Shown here in pieces: positions 23,923-31,925 of a stretch of DNA of 32,187 bases (position 1 is the first letter of the stretch; each line of letters begins with the position of its first letter). The DNA comes from an uncultured Alphaproteobacteria bacterium. Lineage in GTDB: Bacteria; Pseudomonadota; Alphaproteobacteria; Rickettsiales; UBA1997. The position numbers were made by a program, and so were the translations under genes. The DNA lies in NCBI GenBank assembly GCA_903937405.1, contig CAIZZE010000070.1:1-32187 (forward strand), in the 5' to 3' direction. The notes below the pieces were generated by a model. It saw nothing but the letters and a program-made list of their open reading frames with translations, made no database searches and was not told the DNA's origin.

Positions 23923-26543
23923 GCGAATTAACTTTAGATCAGCAATATTTCGCTTTGGAAAAACACGGTAGAATTGAAGTTAAAATTCCAAATCACATCA
24001 CGCAAAATTTAAATCCACAAATTGCGCTTCGACCTTATCAAGAGCAGGCTTTGAGTCGCTTTTTTGATTATTTAAACAATCCGCAAAGCAGCAAAAAACC
24101 AGTTCATTTGCTTTTTAATATGGCAACTGGAAGTGGCAAAACTGTTGTGATGGCGGCGGCAATTTTACAACTTTATTTTCAGGGTTATCGCAACTTTTTA
24201 TTTTTTGTAAATTCATCAAATATTTTGCAAAAAACGCGGCAAAATTTTTTACAAAATTTATCGCAAAAATACCTTTTTAATCACTCACTAAAATTTGGTG
24301 AAAAGTCAGTAAAAATTCGTGAAGTTTCAAATTTTGAAAGCGCCAATCCATACGAAATCAATATTTGCTTCACCACAATTCAGGCTTTGCATGGCGCGCT
24401 GAATAATCCAAAAGAAAATTCGCTGACTTACGAAGATTTTTCTGATAAACAAATCGCCATCATTTCAGACGAAGCGCATCACATCAACAGCCTTACTAAA
24501 AAGCCCAATTCTTTAGGAAAAGACGAGCAAAAAGATTTAACCAGTTGGGAAAATACAGTGATGAAAATTTTGCAATCTAACTTGCAAAATCAGTTGCTTG
24601 AATTTACCGCGACAATTGATTTAAAAAATCCAAACATTGCCGCAAAATACGCTGATAAAATAATTTTTACCTACGACTTAAAAAAATTTCGCCAAGATGG
24701 TTATTCAAAAGATATTTTTGTTTTGAGCAGTGATTTAAGCACAATTGACAGGGCTTTGCAGGCGATAATAATTTCGCAATTTCGCAAGAAAATTGCTCAA
24801 AAAATTGGCGGTTTTGATTTAAAGCCAGTGATTTTATTTAAGTCAAAAAACATTGAACCATCGGCAAAATTTCGCCAAGAATTTCATCAAATGTTGGAAA
24901 ATTTAAGTGCGGCGCAAATTGAAAAAATTGAAAAAAATTCAGCTAAAAAAGTTCACAAAGAAGAAAATATTTTAAGCGATGCTTTTGAATTTTTTGCCGC
25001 AGAAAAAATTACTTTTGAAAATTTAATCGAAGAATTGCGCGATGATTTTTCAGCCAGCAAAACCATAAATATTAACGACAAAAGTGAAGCCGAAGAAAAT
25101 CAAATTTTGATTAATTCGCTTGAAGATAAATCTAATCCAATTCGCGCCATTTTTGCGGTTGATAAACTCAACGAAGGTTGGGACGTTTTAAATCTTTTTG
25201 ACATTGTCCGCCTTTACGAAACGCGCGATAGTGGCAAATCAACCAATGCCGAAGCGCAATTAATTGGCAGAGGTGCGCGCTATTTTCCATTTAAAATCAA
25301 CGACAATCAGGAAAAATTTAAACGCAAATTTGACCAAGATTTTACAAATAAATTAAAAGTTTTGGAAGAGCTGCATTATCATTGTATCAGCGAGTCGCGC
25401 TATGTTAGTGAAATTAAAAAAGCTTTGATTGAAAGCGGAATGATGGACAAAGAAAGATTTGAAGGACAACTTAAAATTAAAGATAAATTCAAAGAAACTG
25501 ACTTTTATCAAAACGGTTTAATTTTTTTAAATCGCAAAATCACCAATCAGCGTGAAAATATTTTGGGACTAAAAGATTACAAAATTTTAAATCCAATTAA
25601 AGGCTTTAAAATCAATAGTGGCAATGTTTTACAAGAAAAAGTTTTTGCAAATGATTTAACTTTAAAAAGCGAAATTGGCACTGATAAAATCAACCTTGCC
25701 AAAATTTCATCAAATTTAATTCGCGGCGAAATTGACAAGTTAGATTTTTTTAAATTCGAAAATCTACAAAAGCATTTTCCAAAATATAAAAGCCAAAATG
25801 ACTTTTTTTTGGAATTAAAAGCAATTGAAGTTGAAGTGACGGGTGATTTGCTGGAAATAAAAAATTTGAGCGTAAAAGAAAAAGCCAAAATTGTTTTTTA
25901 TGCTCTTGAAGAAATTAAGAAAAATATTGAAGCAAAAAGCTTTGATTACCAAGGAACCACAGAATTTAAGCCAAAAATGCTTAAAGAAATTCTGCAAGAT
26001 AAAACCTTAAAATTTGCAATTTCGGCTAATTCTAGCGAGCAAGAATTAGGCAAAAGTTTTTTAGATATTAGTTCAAAATTTCGTGATTTTGGAATAGATT
26101 TAAACTCAAAAGATTGGTATGTTCACAACGATAATTTTGGCACTTTAGAAGAAAAAAACTTTATTAAATTTTTAAACGACAAAGCCAGCAAACTAAAAGA
26201 AATTTACGCAGAATTTTACTTGTTAAGAAACGAAAAATATTTCGATCTTTTTAATTTTTCTGACGGCAGAAAAATTGAACCAGATTTCGTGCTTTTTTTA
26301 AAGAAAAAGCAGCAGGAAAAAATTTTGATTTATCAACTTTTCATTGAGCCAAAAGGCGAACATATTTTTGCAACAGATTCTTGGAAGTCTGATTTTTTAA
26401 CTGAAATCAAAGCTCGCACTAAGGTCGAAACTGTGTTTCAAAATAAAGAATATGAAATTCACGGATTGCCTTTTTACAACGAAAAGATTACCAAGCGCGA
26501 ATTTGAAAATTCGCTCAACCAAATTTTAGATACTTTTAGCTAG
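23919..26543 (+). CDS. res: Type III restriction enzyme subunit (Res)
   Basis: ATP-dependent restriction subunit of 874 residues that acts as a complex with Mod. An SF2 helicase core has Walker A MATGSGKT (68-75), DEAH (184-187), motif III FTATI (229-233) and motif [12 protein letters not shown] (445-454). A C-terminal PD-(D/E)xK nuclease is visible as EPDF (787-790) and EPK (810-812). All expected domains are intact, so the system should cut DNA. Its ATG lies inside the mod stop region (ATGA). Confidence 0.93.
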   Translation: MSELTLDQQYFALEKHGRIEVKIPNHITQNLNPQIALRPYQEQALSRFFDYLNNPQSSKKPVHLLFNMATGSGKTVVMAAAILQLYFQGYRNFLFFVNSSNILQKTRQNFLQNLSQKYLFNHSLKFGEKSVKIREVSNFESANPYEINICFTTIQALHGALNNPKENSLTYEDFSDKQIAIISDEAHHINSLTKKPNSLGKDEQKDLTSWENTVMKILQSNLQNQLLEFTATIDLKNPNIAAKYADKIIFTYDLKKFRQDGYSKDIFVLSSDLSTIDRALQAIIISQFRKKIAQKIGGFDLKPVILFKSKNIEPSAKFRQEFHQMLENLSAAQIEKIEKNSAKKVHKEENILSDAFEFFAAEKITFENLIEELRDDFSASKTININDKSEAEENQILINSLEDKSNPIRAIFAVDKLNEGWDVLNLFDIVRLYETRDSGKSTNAEAQLIGRGARYFPFKINDNQEKFKRKFDQDFTNKLKVLEELHYHCISESRYVSEIKKALIESGMMDKERFEGQLKIKDKFKETDFYQNGLIFLNRKITNQRENILGLKDYKILNPIKGFKINSGNVLQEKVFANDLTLKSEIGTDKINLAKISSNLIRGEIDKLDFFKFENLQKHFPKYKSQNDFFLELKAIEVEVTGDLLEIKNLSVKEKAKIVFYALEEIKKNIEAKSFDYQGTTEFKPKMLKEILQDKTLKFAISANSSEQELGKSFLDISSKFRDFGIDLNSKDWYVHNDNFGTLEEKNFIKFLNDKASKLKEIYAEFYLLRNEKYFDLFNFSDGRKIEPDFVLFLKKKQQEKILIYQLFIEPKGEHIFATDSWKSDFLTEIKARTKVETVFQNKEYEIHGLPFYNEKITKREFENSLNQILDTFS

Positions 26544-26564
26544 AATAAAAATTCAGGTAAAAAA

Positions 26565-26642
26565 TTGAAGAAATTAGAAATGAAAATTCTCAAAAAAATT
26601 TGCGAAGAAATGAAATTTGATAAAGACGCATTAATTTCTTAG
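26565..26642 (+). CDS. Possible tiny ORF or relic after res
   Basis: A 25-codon frame (TTG start; an ATG lies at 26580) encodes a basic helical peptide with KILKKICEEMKFDKDALIS. It resembles small tail peptides sometimes seen downstream of DNA-modification genes, but the similarity is only a feeling and no Shine-Dalgarno is present. It might be a relic of a third gene of the RM cassette. The rest of 26544-26701 shows nothing. Confidence 0.2.
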   Translation: MKKLEMKILKKICEEMKFDKDALIS

Positions 26643-26701
26643 AACCTGTTCTTACAAGGCAAGAAAAACAAAATAAACCGCACTAATAAATTATAAAAAA
26701 C

Positions 26702-28858
26702 ATGACAAACGCATTGACATTGACGATTGAAAAAAATGGTGTTGCAAATTTGGTTTTTGATTTGCCGGATGAAAAGGTAAACAAGCTTTCGGCGCCAGTG
26801 TTGGAAGAGTTGGAAAAGGCGTTGAATGTGATTGATGGAAATAAAGGAATTCGCATTCTTTTAATCACCAGCCATAAACAAAATATTTTTATTGCCGGTG
26901 CTGATATCAATGAAATCAAGGCTATAAACGATCCAAAAGATGCGTTGGCGAAAGTTTCTCGTGGTCAAAATGCCATCACAAAAATTGCCCAATTAAAAAT
27001 TCCAACAATCGCAGTAATTGATGGCGCTTGCTTGGGTGGCGGTTTAGAACTGGCTTTGGCTTGTAAATATCGCGTTGCAATTGTTAATCCAAAAACTTTA
27101 TTAGGTTTGCCGGAAGTTAATTTAGGAATTATTCCTGGTTTTGGTGGAACGCAGCGTTTACCAAAATTAATTGGCTTACAAGAATCGCTAAAAATGATTC
27201 TTTCTGGAAAACCAGTAGATGCCAAGAAAGCCTTTAAAATCGGGCTTGTAGATGATATTTTTCGTGAAGAATTTTTAGAAGAAAAACTTAGCCATTTTGT
27301 TACCGAAATTATTAAAGGCAGTGAGCAAAATCACTATTTAAAAGCGCGCGAAGATGCGAGAAAAAAACGCTTTGTTTTTGAATCACTGTTATTTGGCAAA
27401 TATATCATGTTTTACATGGCCAAAAAAGATTTATACGAAAAAACTAAAGGTCAATATCCGGCACCATTTTATGCTTTGGAAGTTATCAAAAGAACCTACG
27501 GCGCAACCTACGCTGATCGTGGATTAAAAACCGAACTTGAAGCATTTTGTGAATTGGCAGTGGGTGAAATTTCAAAAAGTTTAATCGAAGTTTATTTTAC
27601 CTCCGAGGCTTTGAAAAAAGATTCTGGAATTGAATCAGAAATCGTGACAAAAGATGTAAAAAATGCCGCAATTATGGGTGCTGGCGTTATGGGCGGCGGG
27701 ATTGCTTGGTTATTTGCCAATAATAACTTAAATGTTCGAATTAAAGATATTACTCAAAAAGCGATCGCGCTTGGTTACCACCAAATTATTTTAGTTTTCA
27801 ATCAACTTAAAAAAATCAGAAAAATTACCAGCGAGCAGGCCAATATTAAAATCGGTCATGTTACTGCCAGCGTTGATTATGCCGGTTTTGATAAAGCTGA
27901 TTTTGTGATTGAAGCGATTGTAGAAAATATGGTAGTTAAGAAAAAATTATTAGCAGAAGTTGAAGCCCAAATTTCAAAAGATGCTGTGATTGCTTCAAAT
28001 ACTTCATCACTTTCAATTTCTGAAATGGCTGGTGCTTTACAAAATCCTGAACGTTTTGCCGGAATGCATTTTTTCAATCCAGTAAATCGCATGCCTTTGG
28101 TTGAGGTAATTCGTGGAGAAAAAACTTCGGAAAAAACTATCGCAACTATTGTAAAACTTTCAAAAAAATTAGGTAAAACTCCAATTGTTGTGAAAGATGT
28201 TGCCGGATTTTTGGTAAACCGCATTTTGCTTCCATATATGAATGAAGCCGCATATTTGCTGGAAGAGGGCGCTGATATTAAGCGCGTAGATTCTATAATC
28301 GAAAGATTTGGCATGCCGATGGGGCCATTTATTTTGGCTGATGTAGTGGGAATTGATGTCGGTGTGAAAGTTGCGCATTCATTGTTCGAAGCTTACGGCG
28401 AGCGTATGAAAGTTGCAGCAATTCTTGATGAAATTTATAATAATCACAAAGAATTGCTGGGTAAAAAATCAGGTAAAGGTTTTTACATTCATCTAAATAA
28501 TCAGATAAATTGGCAGATTGATGAAATTTTACAAAATGTCAGAAAGGCTAAAAATATTCACCAAACCTATATTCATGATTCAGAAATTCTCGATCGCTGC
28601 ATTTTAACAATGGTTAATGAAGCGGCAAAATGTCTCGAAGAAAATGTAGTTAAAAATGCTCGTTATCTTGATATGGCGATGATTATGGGAACAGGATTTC
28701 CGGCATTTCGTGGCGGTGTTTTGTGTTATGCTGATTCGCGCGGAATTGTGCAAGTTGTGGAAAAATTAGAAGAGTTAAACAAAAAACACGGTGCGCGTTT
28801 TGAAGTTAGTAAATTGCTTCAAGATATGGCTAAAAATGGTCAGAAATTTTATCAGTAA
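26702..28858 (+). CDS. fadJ: Bifunctional enoyl-CoA hydratase/3-hydroxyacyl-CoA dehydrogenase (FadJ/FadB-type)
   Basis: Beta-oxidation enzyme of 718 residues that hydrates enoyl-CoA and oxidises 3-hydroxyacyl-CoA. The hydratase part (1-190) has FIAGADINE, GGGLELALA with Glu116, and LPEVNLGIIPGFGGTQRLP with Glu138. The dehydrogenase part starts with the NAD motif GAGVMGGGIA (326-335), then SNTSSLSIS (432-440) and the catalytic His456 in MHFFNPVNRMPLVEVI. Two 3-hydroxyacyl-CoA dehydrogenase C-terminal domains follow (from about 500 and about 625). The thiolase fadA, which often accompanies it, is not adjacent. The leader is AT-rich without a Shine-Dalgarno. It is followed by ruvC after 15 bases. 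Confidence 0.93.
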   Translation: MTNALTLTIEKNGVANLVFDLPDEKVNKLSAPVLEELEKALNVIDGNKGIRILLITSHKQNIFIAGADINEIKAINDPKDALAKVSRGQNAITKIAQLKIPTIAVIDGACLGGGLELALACKYRVAIVNPKTLLGLPEVNLGIIPGFGGTQRLPKLIGLQESLKMILSGKPVDAKKAFKIGLVDDIFREEFLEEKLSHFVTEIIKGSEQNHYLKAREDARKKRFVFESLLFGKYIMFYMAKKDLYEKTKGQYPAPFYALEVIKRTYGATYADRGLKTELEAFCELAVGEISKSLIEVYFTSEALKKDSGIESEIVTKDVKNAAIMGAGVMGGGIAWLFANNNLNVRIKDITQKAIALGYHQIILVFNQLKKIRKITSEQANIKIGHVTASVDYAGFDKADFVIEAIVENMVVKKKLLAEVEAQISKDAVIASNTSSLSISEMAGALQNPERFAGMHFFNPVNRMPLVEVIRGEKTSEKTIATIVKLSKKLGKTPIVVKDVAGFLVNRILLPYMNEAAYLLEEGADIKRVDSIIERFGMPMGPFILADVVGIDVGVKVAHSLFEAYGERMKVAAILDEIYNNHKELLGKKSGKGFYIHLNNQINWQIDEILQNVRKAKNIHQTYIHDSEILDRCILTMVNEAAKCLEENVVKNARYLDMAMIMGTGFPAFRGGVLCYADSRGIVQVVEKLEELNKKHGARFEVSKLLQDMAKNGQKFYQ

Positions 28859-28873
28859 GAAAATTTTTCCATT

Positions 28874-29365
28874 ATGAAAATCATCGGAATAGATCCTGGG
28901 CTCACTAAAACCGGAGTTGGAATTATTGAGATCAAAAATAACACTTATTCCTTTGTCGCAGCAGAAACAATCTATTCAAAAGCTTCTGACCCTTTCGTAA
29001 CTAGGCTGCATCACTTTCACACTTCTTTGGTTGAAATCATAAAAATCTATCAGCCCGACGAAGCGGCAATCGAAGAAACTTTTGTAAATAAAAATCCAAC
29101 CTCCTCACTTAAACTTGGACATGCTCGTGGTGCATTAATTTTAACTTTGGGATTATGTGGTTTGAAAGTTGCGGAATATTCTGCCACAGCAGTTAAAAAA
29201 TCTGTTGTAGGAGTAGGGCGGGCAGAAAAAGACCAAGTGCAAATGATGATTCGAATATTACTTCCAAAAGCTACTTTTAAAACTGAAGATGAAGCTGATG
29301 CTTTAGCGGTGGCGATTTGTCATCAAAATAACAAAAGAAATTATCCTAATTTCATGGTAATTTAA
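28874..29365 (+). CDS. ruvC: Crossover junction endodeoxyribonuclease RuvC
   Basis: Resolves Holliday junctions in recombinational repair. It has 163 residues. The catalytic acids are visible: D7 in GIDPGL, E67 in AIEETF, and D139 and D142 in EDEADALAVAICH. The stretch SSLKLGHARGALIL (77-90) is a family signature. It lies apart from ruvA and ruvB, 15 bases after the fadJ-type gene, and ends at a hairpin terminator. Length and motifs are normal. Confidence 0.95.
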   Translation: MKIIGIDPGLTKTGVGIIEIKNNTYSFVAAETIYSKASDPFVTRLHHFHTSLVEIIKIYQPDEAAIEETFVNKNPTSSLKLGHARGALILTLGLCGLKVAEYSATAVKKSVVGVGRAEKDQVQMMIRILLPKATFKTEDEADALAVAICHQNNKRNYPNFMVI

Positions 29366-29382
29366 GATACTTCTCTACCTTT

Positions 29383-29418
29383 TAAATAATCCTTCAATTG
29401 AGATTATTTATAATTTTT
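29383..29418 (+). terminator. Rho-independent terminator after ruvC
   Basis: A perfect 9-bp stem TAAATAATC (29383-29391) and GATTATTTA (29402-29410) with a 10-base loop is followed by TAATTTTT. The T-run is short and the stem is A/T only, so strength is moderate. It separates ruvC from the convergent outer-membrane gene. Confidence 0.65.
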
Positions 29419-29423
29419 GAGAT

Positions 29424-30104
29424 TTAAAAAATCACTGCTGCACCAAATGTAACCCAATTATTACGATTGCCATTAATGTTGCGTCCGTAAATCAAATCTA
29501 ATACTAAATAATGCGTTGCGATATATCTTGTAGCAGCCTGAATTGCTGGTGCTTTTGGACCATTTCTTAATTGGCCGTTAGTTTGAAAAAATTCACCGAT
29601 TAAAGCAAAGTCATTGGTTAAATGTATTTCGGAGCCAAGCCCATAATTTAAAAAATCTGTGCTTTTATTATTTCCAATCGCGTGTCGCCAATTCTGCCAG
29701 CCGACATAAATATTAAGATCGACAATTTTATTTAAACGCTTGGTAGTTGAGCTATAAATATAATTTCCATAAATGCCACTGTCGGTCGTGGAATAATTAA
29801 CGCCTGCTGTAACGCTGCTCCAAATGCCGTCTTCTTTATGAATTAAATATTTTAGTTGCGGCCATAATGTGTTATTGACGCCTTTTGAGGAATAAGTTTC
29901 CTGAATGGCAAATTCGGCATTGGAAAAAATTTGATAAGCAGGATTGCTGACATAAATATTTTCACCTGCTGCGCTGTGGCTATACCAATTTTCTATCTGG
30001 AGTTTTTTAGACTCAATAATTCCGCCATCATCAACCAGATATGCGCCGGCAGCGTAAGAAATTGAAGGAAGCAAAAAGAGAAAAAGAAAAAATAAAATTC
30101 TCAA
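29424..30104 (-). CDS. Probable outer-membrane beta-barrel protein
   Basis: A 226-residue exported protein. The signal peptide is MRILFFLFLFLLPSISYA (1-18). The mature part has alternating aromatic/hydrophobic stretches typical of membrane beta strands (for example IWSSVTAGVNYS, LNIYVGWQNW, LGSEIHLTNDFALIGEF) and ends in AAVIF, with the terminal Phe used by the BAM machinery. I do not recognise a named family. It is the third gene of an nhaA-led run: nhaA, a 70-residue exported protein, then this one, with 24 bases between the last two. Confidence 0.75.
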   Translation of the reverse strand: MRILFFLFLFLLPSISYAAGAYLVDDGGIIESKKLQIENWYSHSAAGENIYVSNPAYQIFSNAEFAIQETYSSKGVNNTLWPQLKYLIHKEDGIWSSVTAGVNYSTTDSGIYGNYIYSSTTKRLNKIVDLNIYVGWQNWRHAIGNNKSTDFLNYGLGSEIHLTNDFALIGEFFQTNGQLRNGPKAPAIQAATRYIATHYLVLDLIYGRNINGNRNNWVTFGAAVIF

Positions 30105-30128
30105 AATTATCTAAAACTTAAATTAATA

Positions 30129-30341
30129 TTAGTTGAAGACATCGTTATCGAAAAGTTCGTGCGAATAAGCTAAATCTGGCGGCAAAAAAACAAGGTCATA
30201 TTTCGAATCTTGCAGAGTTCCATTAACTCCAACCTGAACTGAGATTGAGCTGTTGTAGTGTCTTTTTTCACCAGCCTTGGCAGTCGAAGAAATCAATGCC
30301 ATTGATAAGGCCAGTAATGTAATTAATTTTTGTTTTCTCAT
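30129..30341 (-). CDS. Small exported protein of unknown function
   Basis: A 70-residue protein with a clear signal peptide: MRKQKLITLLALSMALISS, then TAKA-GE (cut near residue 23). The mature part is only about 47 residues, without Cys, and contains SISVQVGVNGTLQDS and LVFLPPDLAYSHEL. The start ATG overlaps the nhaA stop by one base (TAATG), so translation is probably coupled. Function unknown. It could be a periplasmic or surface-exposed small protein working with the beta-barrel gene downstream. Confidence 0.6.
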   Translation of the reverse strand: MRKQKLITLLALSMALISSTAKAGEKRHYNSSISVQVGVNGTLQDSKYDLVFLPPDLAYSHELFDNDVFN

Positions 30342-31519
30342 TAAATTTTATTTTTTGTCCTTGATAAGGAAGTATAAATTATTGCCATCCCAAAAACTGC
30401 TGACAAAAATGATCCTGCAAGAACGCCGATTTTTACTTCGTCAAAAGCAACCTGGTTGTGAAGAAATGCTAGTGATCCGATAAAGAAGCTCATAGTAAAG
30501 CCAATCCCCGTAAGAACTGCGGCTCCGTAGAATTCTAGCCAGCTCGATACTCCTTTTGGGCTACGCGGAAGATGAGTTAATCCGAGTTTTATTGCTAAAA
30601 AACTGAACAACATCACGCCGATTTGTTTGCCAAGAAATAATCCTAAAATAATCCCAAGAACTAATGGGCTATTGAAAATTTCCCAAGAAAAATTTTCGAT
30701 TCTTACGCCGCTATTAGCGAAGGCAAAGAGAGGTAGAATTAAGAAATTTACAATCGGTGCAATTTTTTTAATCAGCTTGTGCAACGCATCTTTCTGACGA
30801 GGAATAAACATTGCCAAAGCAACGCCAGCAATAGTTGGATGAATTCCTGACTTAAGAACCATCAACCATAAAACTATTCCCAAAATTAGGTAAAAGGAAA
30901 TTTTGGTCGAACCTTTCAAGTTCAGAATTACTAATCCAAAAAGAGTTAGAGAAGCCAGTAGAAGGTATATTAAATCAAGATTCTGCGTGTAAAAAAATGC
31001 GATGATAAGAATCGCCATAAGATCATCAAATATTGCTAGTGAAATCAGAAAAACTTTGAGAGATTTAGAAACTTTTTTCCCGAAAAGACAAATTACACCA
31101 TAGGCGAAAGCAATATCAGTGGCGGTTGGAATAGCAAAACCGCGCAGATTTTCGGGGTGATTAAAATTACAGAAATAAAAAATTAAAGCCGGAACAATCA
31201 CTCCGCCACAAGCAGCAATTGCCGGAAGCATAGCGCGTGATTTACTGGAAAGTTCTCCTACTAAAATCTCTTCTTTTAATTCCAGCCCAACCAGCAAAAA
31301 GAACATCGCCATCAGCGCATCATTAATCCAATCATGCAGGGTTAAATCTTTGTAAATTCCAACAAAGTTTAAATTTAAAGGAAGTTTATGCGAAAAAAAT
31401 TCGTGATAAATTGTAAAATTTTCTGAGTTGGCAACAAGCAAAGAAGCAATGGTTGCGACAAGAAGCAAAATTCCTGTTGAGGCTTCTAATTCAAATATTT
31501 TCTTAACCCGATGCAGCAT
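30341..31519 (-). CDS. nhaA: Na+/H+ antiporter NhaA
   Basis: Inner-membrane antiporter for sodium tolerance and pH control, 392 residues and about 12 helices. Key residues are in place: GLELKEE (78-84), PTATDIAFAYG (131-141), the ion-binding pair D165 and D166 in AIFDDLMAILI, SGIHPTIAGVALAMFIP (224-240) and K298 in LGKQIG, equivalent to the Escherichia coli Lys300. It heads a run with two exported proteins. Its long upstream region (31520-31730) contains a terminator-like hairpin before the ATG, which suggests attenuation. Confidence 0.95.
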   Translation of the reverse strand: MLHRVKKIFELEASTGILLLVATIASLLVANSENFTIYHEFFSHKLPLNLNFVGIYKDLTLHDWINDALMAMFFLLVGLELKEEILVGELSSKSRAMLPAIAACGGVIVPALIFYFCNFNHPENLRGFAIPTATDIAFAYGVICLFGKKVSKSLKVFLISLAIFDDLMAILIIAFFYTQNLDLIYLLLASLTLFGLVILNLKGSTKISFYLILGIVLWLMVLKSGIHPTIAGVALAMFIPRQKDALHKLIKKIAPIVNFLILPLFAFANSGVRIENFSWEIFNSPLVLGIILGLFLGKQIGVMLFSFLAIKLGLTHLPRSPKGVSSWLEFYGAAVLTGIGFTMSFFIGSLAFLHNQVAFDEVKIGVLAGSFLSAVFGMAIIYTSLSRTKNKI

Positions 31520-31552
31520 TTAATTTTTTGATTAACTTAATTTTTAGCTAAC

Positions 31553-31588
31553 AAAAAAGCGCCATAGACATCATATCTGTAGGGCTTT
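31553..31588 (-). terminator. Terminator-like hairpin in the nhaA leader (possible attenuator)
   Basis: On the minus strand, AAAGCCCTACAGA (31588 down to 31576) pairs with TCTATGGCGCTTT (31568 down to 31556). The 13-position stem has two mismatches and one G-T pair, a 7-base loop and a T-run (31558-31553). It lies 34-69 bases upstream of the nhaA ATG, in the nhaA direction. No gene end is close upstream on the same strand except purN at 31926, so attenuation of nhaA is the simplest reading. Confidence 0.6.
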
Positions 31589-31604
31589 AAGAATCTTTAA
31601 AAAG

Positions 31605-31691
31605 AGCGATAGACTTTTTTAGAGTTTTTTATTTTTTCTGTCTCAGGTTTTTCTCAGTTGTCTTTCCTCTTTCAATTACCTTTAGATCGCT
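31605..31691 (-). promoter_or_regulatory. Possible structured RNA leader (aptamer-like) upstream of nhaA
   Basis: AGCGAT (31605-31610) and ATCGCT (31686-31691) can close a domain of about 85 bases upstream of the terminator hairpin. Inside it, CTGAGA is repeated in direct orientation 11-12 bases apart on the minus strand. This arrangement of a closed domain then a terminator is how riboswitches are built, and several nhaA genes are known to have cation-sensing leaders. I cannot match it to a known class. Confidence 0.35.
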
Positions 31692-31772
31692 ATTTTGCTT
31701 AACTAACCGGTATGGAAAAATAAATCAGATTAATATTTTTAACTTCAATCAAGTTTGCAAAAGACTTTTTAA

Positions 31773-31803
31773 GCAAGAAGCGTTAGTAAATAACGCCTCT
31801 TGC
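31773..31803. terminator. Long hairpin downstream of purN, terminator-like
   Basis: GCAAGAAGCGTTA (31773-31785) and TAACGCCTCTTGC (31791-31803) make a 13-bp stem with one G-T pair and a 5-base loop. On the minus strand the bases after it are TTAAAAAGTCTTTT, so the T-run is broken. It could end purN transcripts. A second stem, 31814-31819 with 31849-31854 and five T residues beyond, lies between. Confidence 0.55.
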
Positions 31804-31830
31804 CCATGAAAAAACTATCACAATTGCTGC

Positions 31831-31848
31831 TGCTTATTTCTTGATCGA
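31831..31848. repeat. 18-base sequence shared exactly with 11168-11185
   Basis: Second copy of TGCTTATTTCTTGATCGA. Here its reverse complement overlaps the stop codon and last codons (ISIKK) of the possible OmpA relic. Confidence 0.5.
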
Positions 31849-31908
31849 GATAGTAACGGCCCGACGATTTTTAGCCCGTCTTCACGACGGGGTCCACTCG
31901 GGCTTTCC
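31834..31908 (-). pseudogene. Possible OmpA-family C-terminal relic in a G+C-rich island
   Basis: On the minus strand a frame reads RRAKNRRAVTISIKK and then TAA (31881 to 31834), which resembles the end of OmpA/Pal-type peptidoglycan-binding domains. Upstream, in another frame, ARVDPVVKTG (31908 to 31879) resembles the preceding residues, so a frameshift or deletion would be needed. The region is far richer in G and C than its surroundings and contains the stem CCCGTC/GACGGG (31875-31880, 31886-31891). A structured RNA is the other possibility. Includes the 18-base repeat at 31831-31848. Confidence 0.35.
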
Positions 31909-31925
31909 ACACTTTAGAAATTATT

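Noticed and set aside
31857-31905. tRNA, tmRNA or RNase P RNA in the G+C-rich island
   Set aside because: The stems and loops do not fit a cloverleaf, no CCA end or tag reading frame is seen, and RNase P core motifs are absent.
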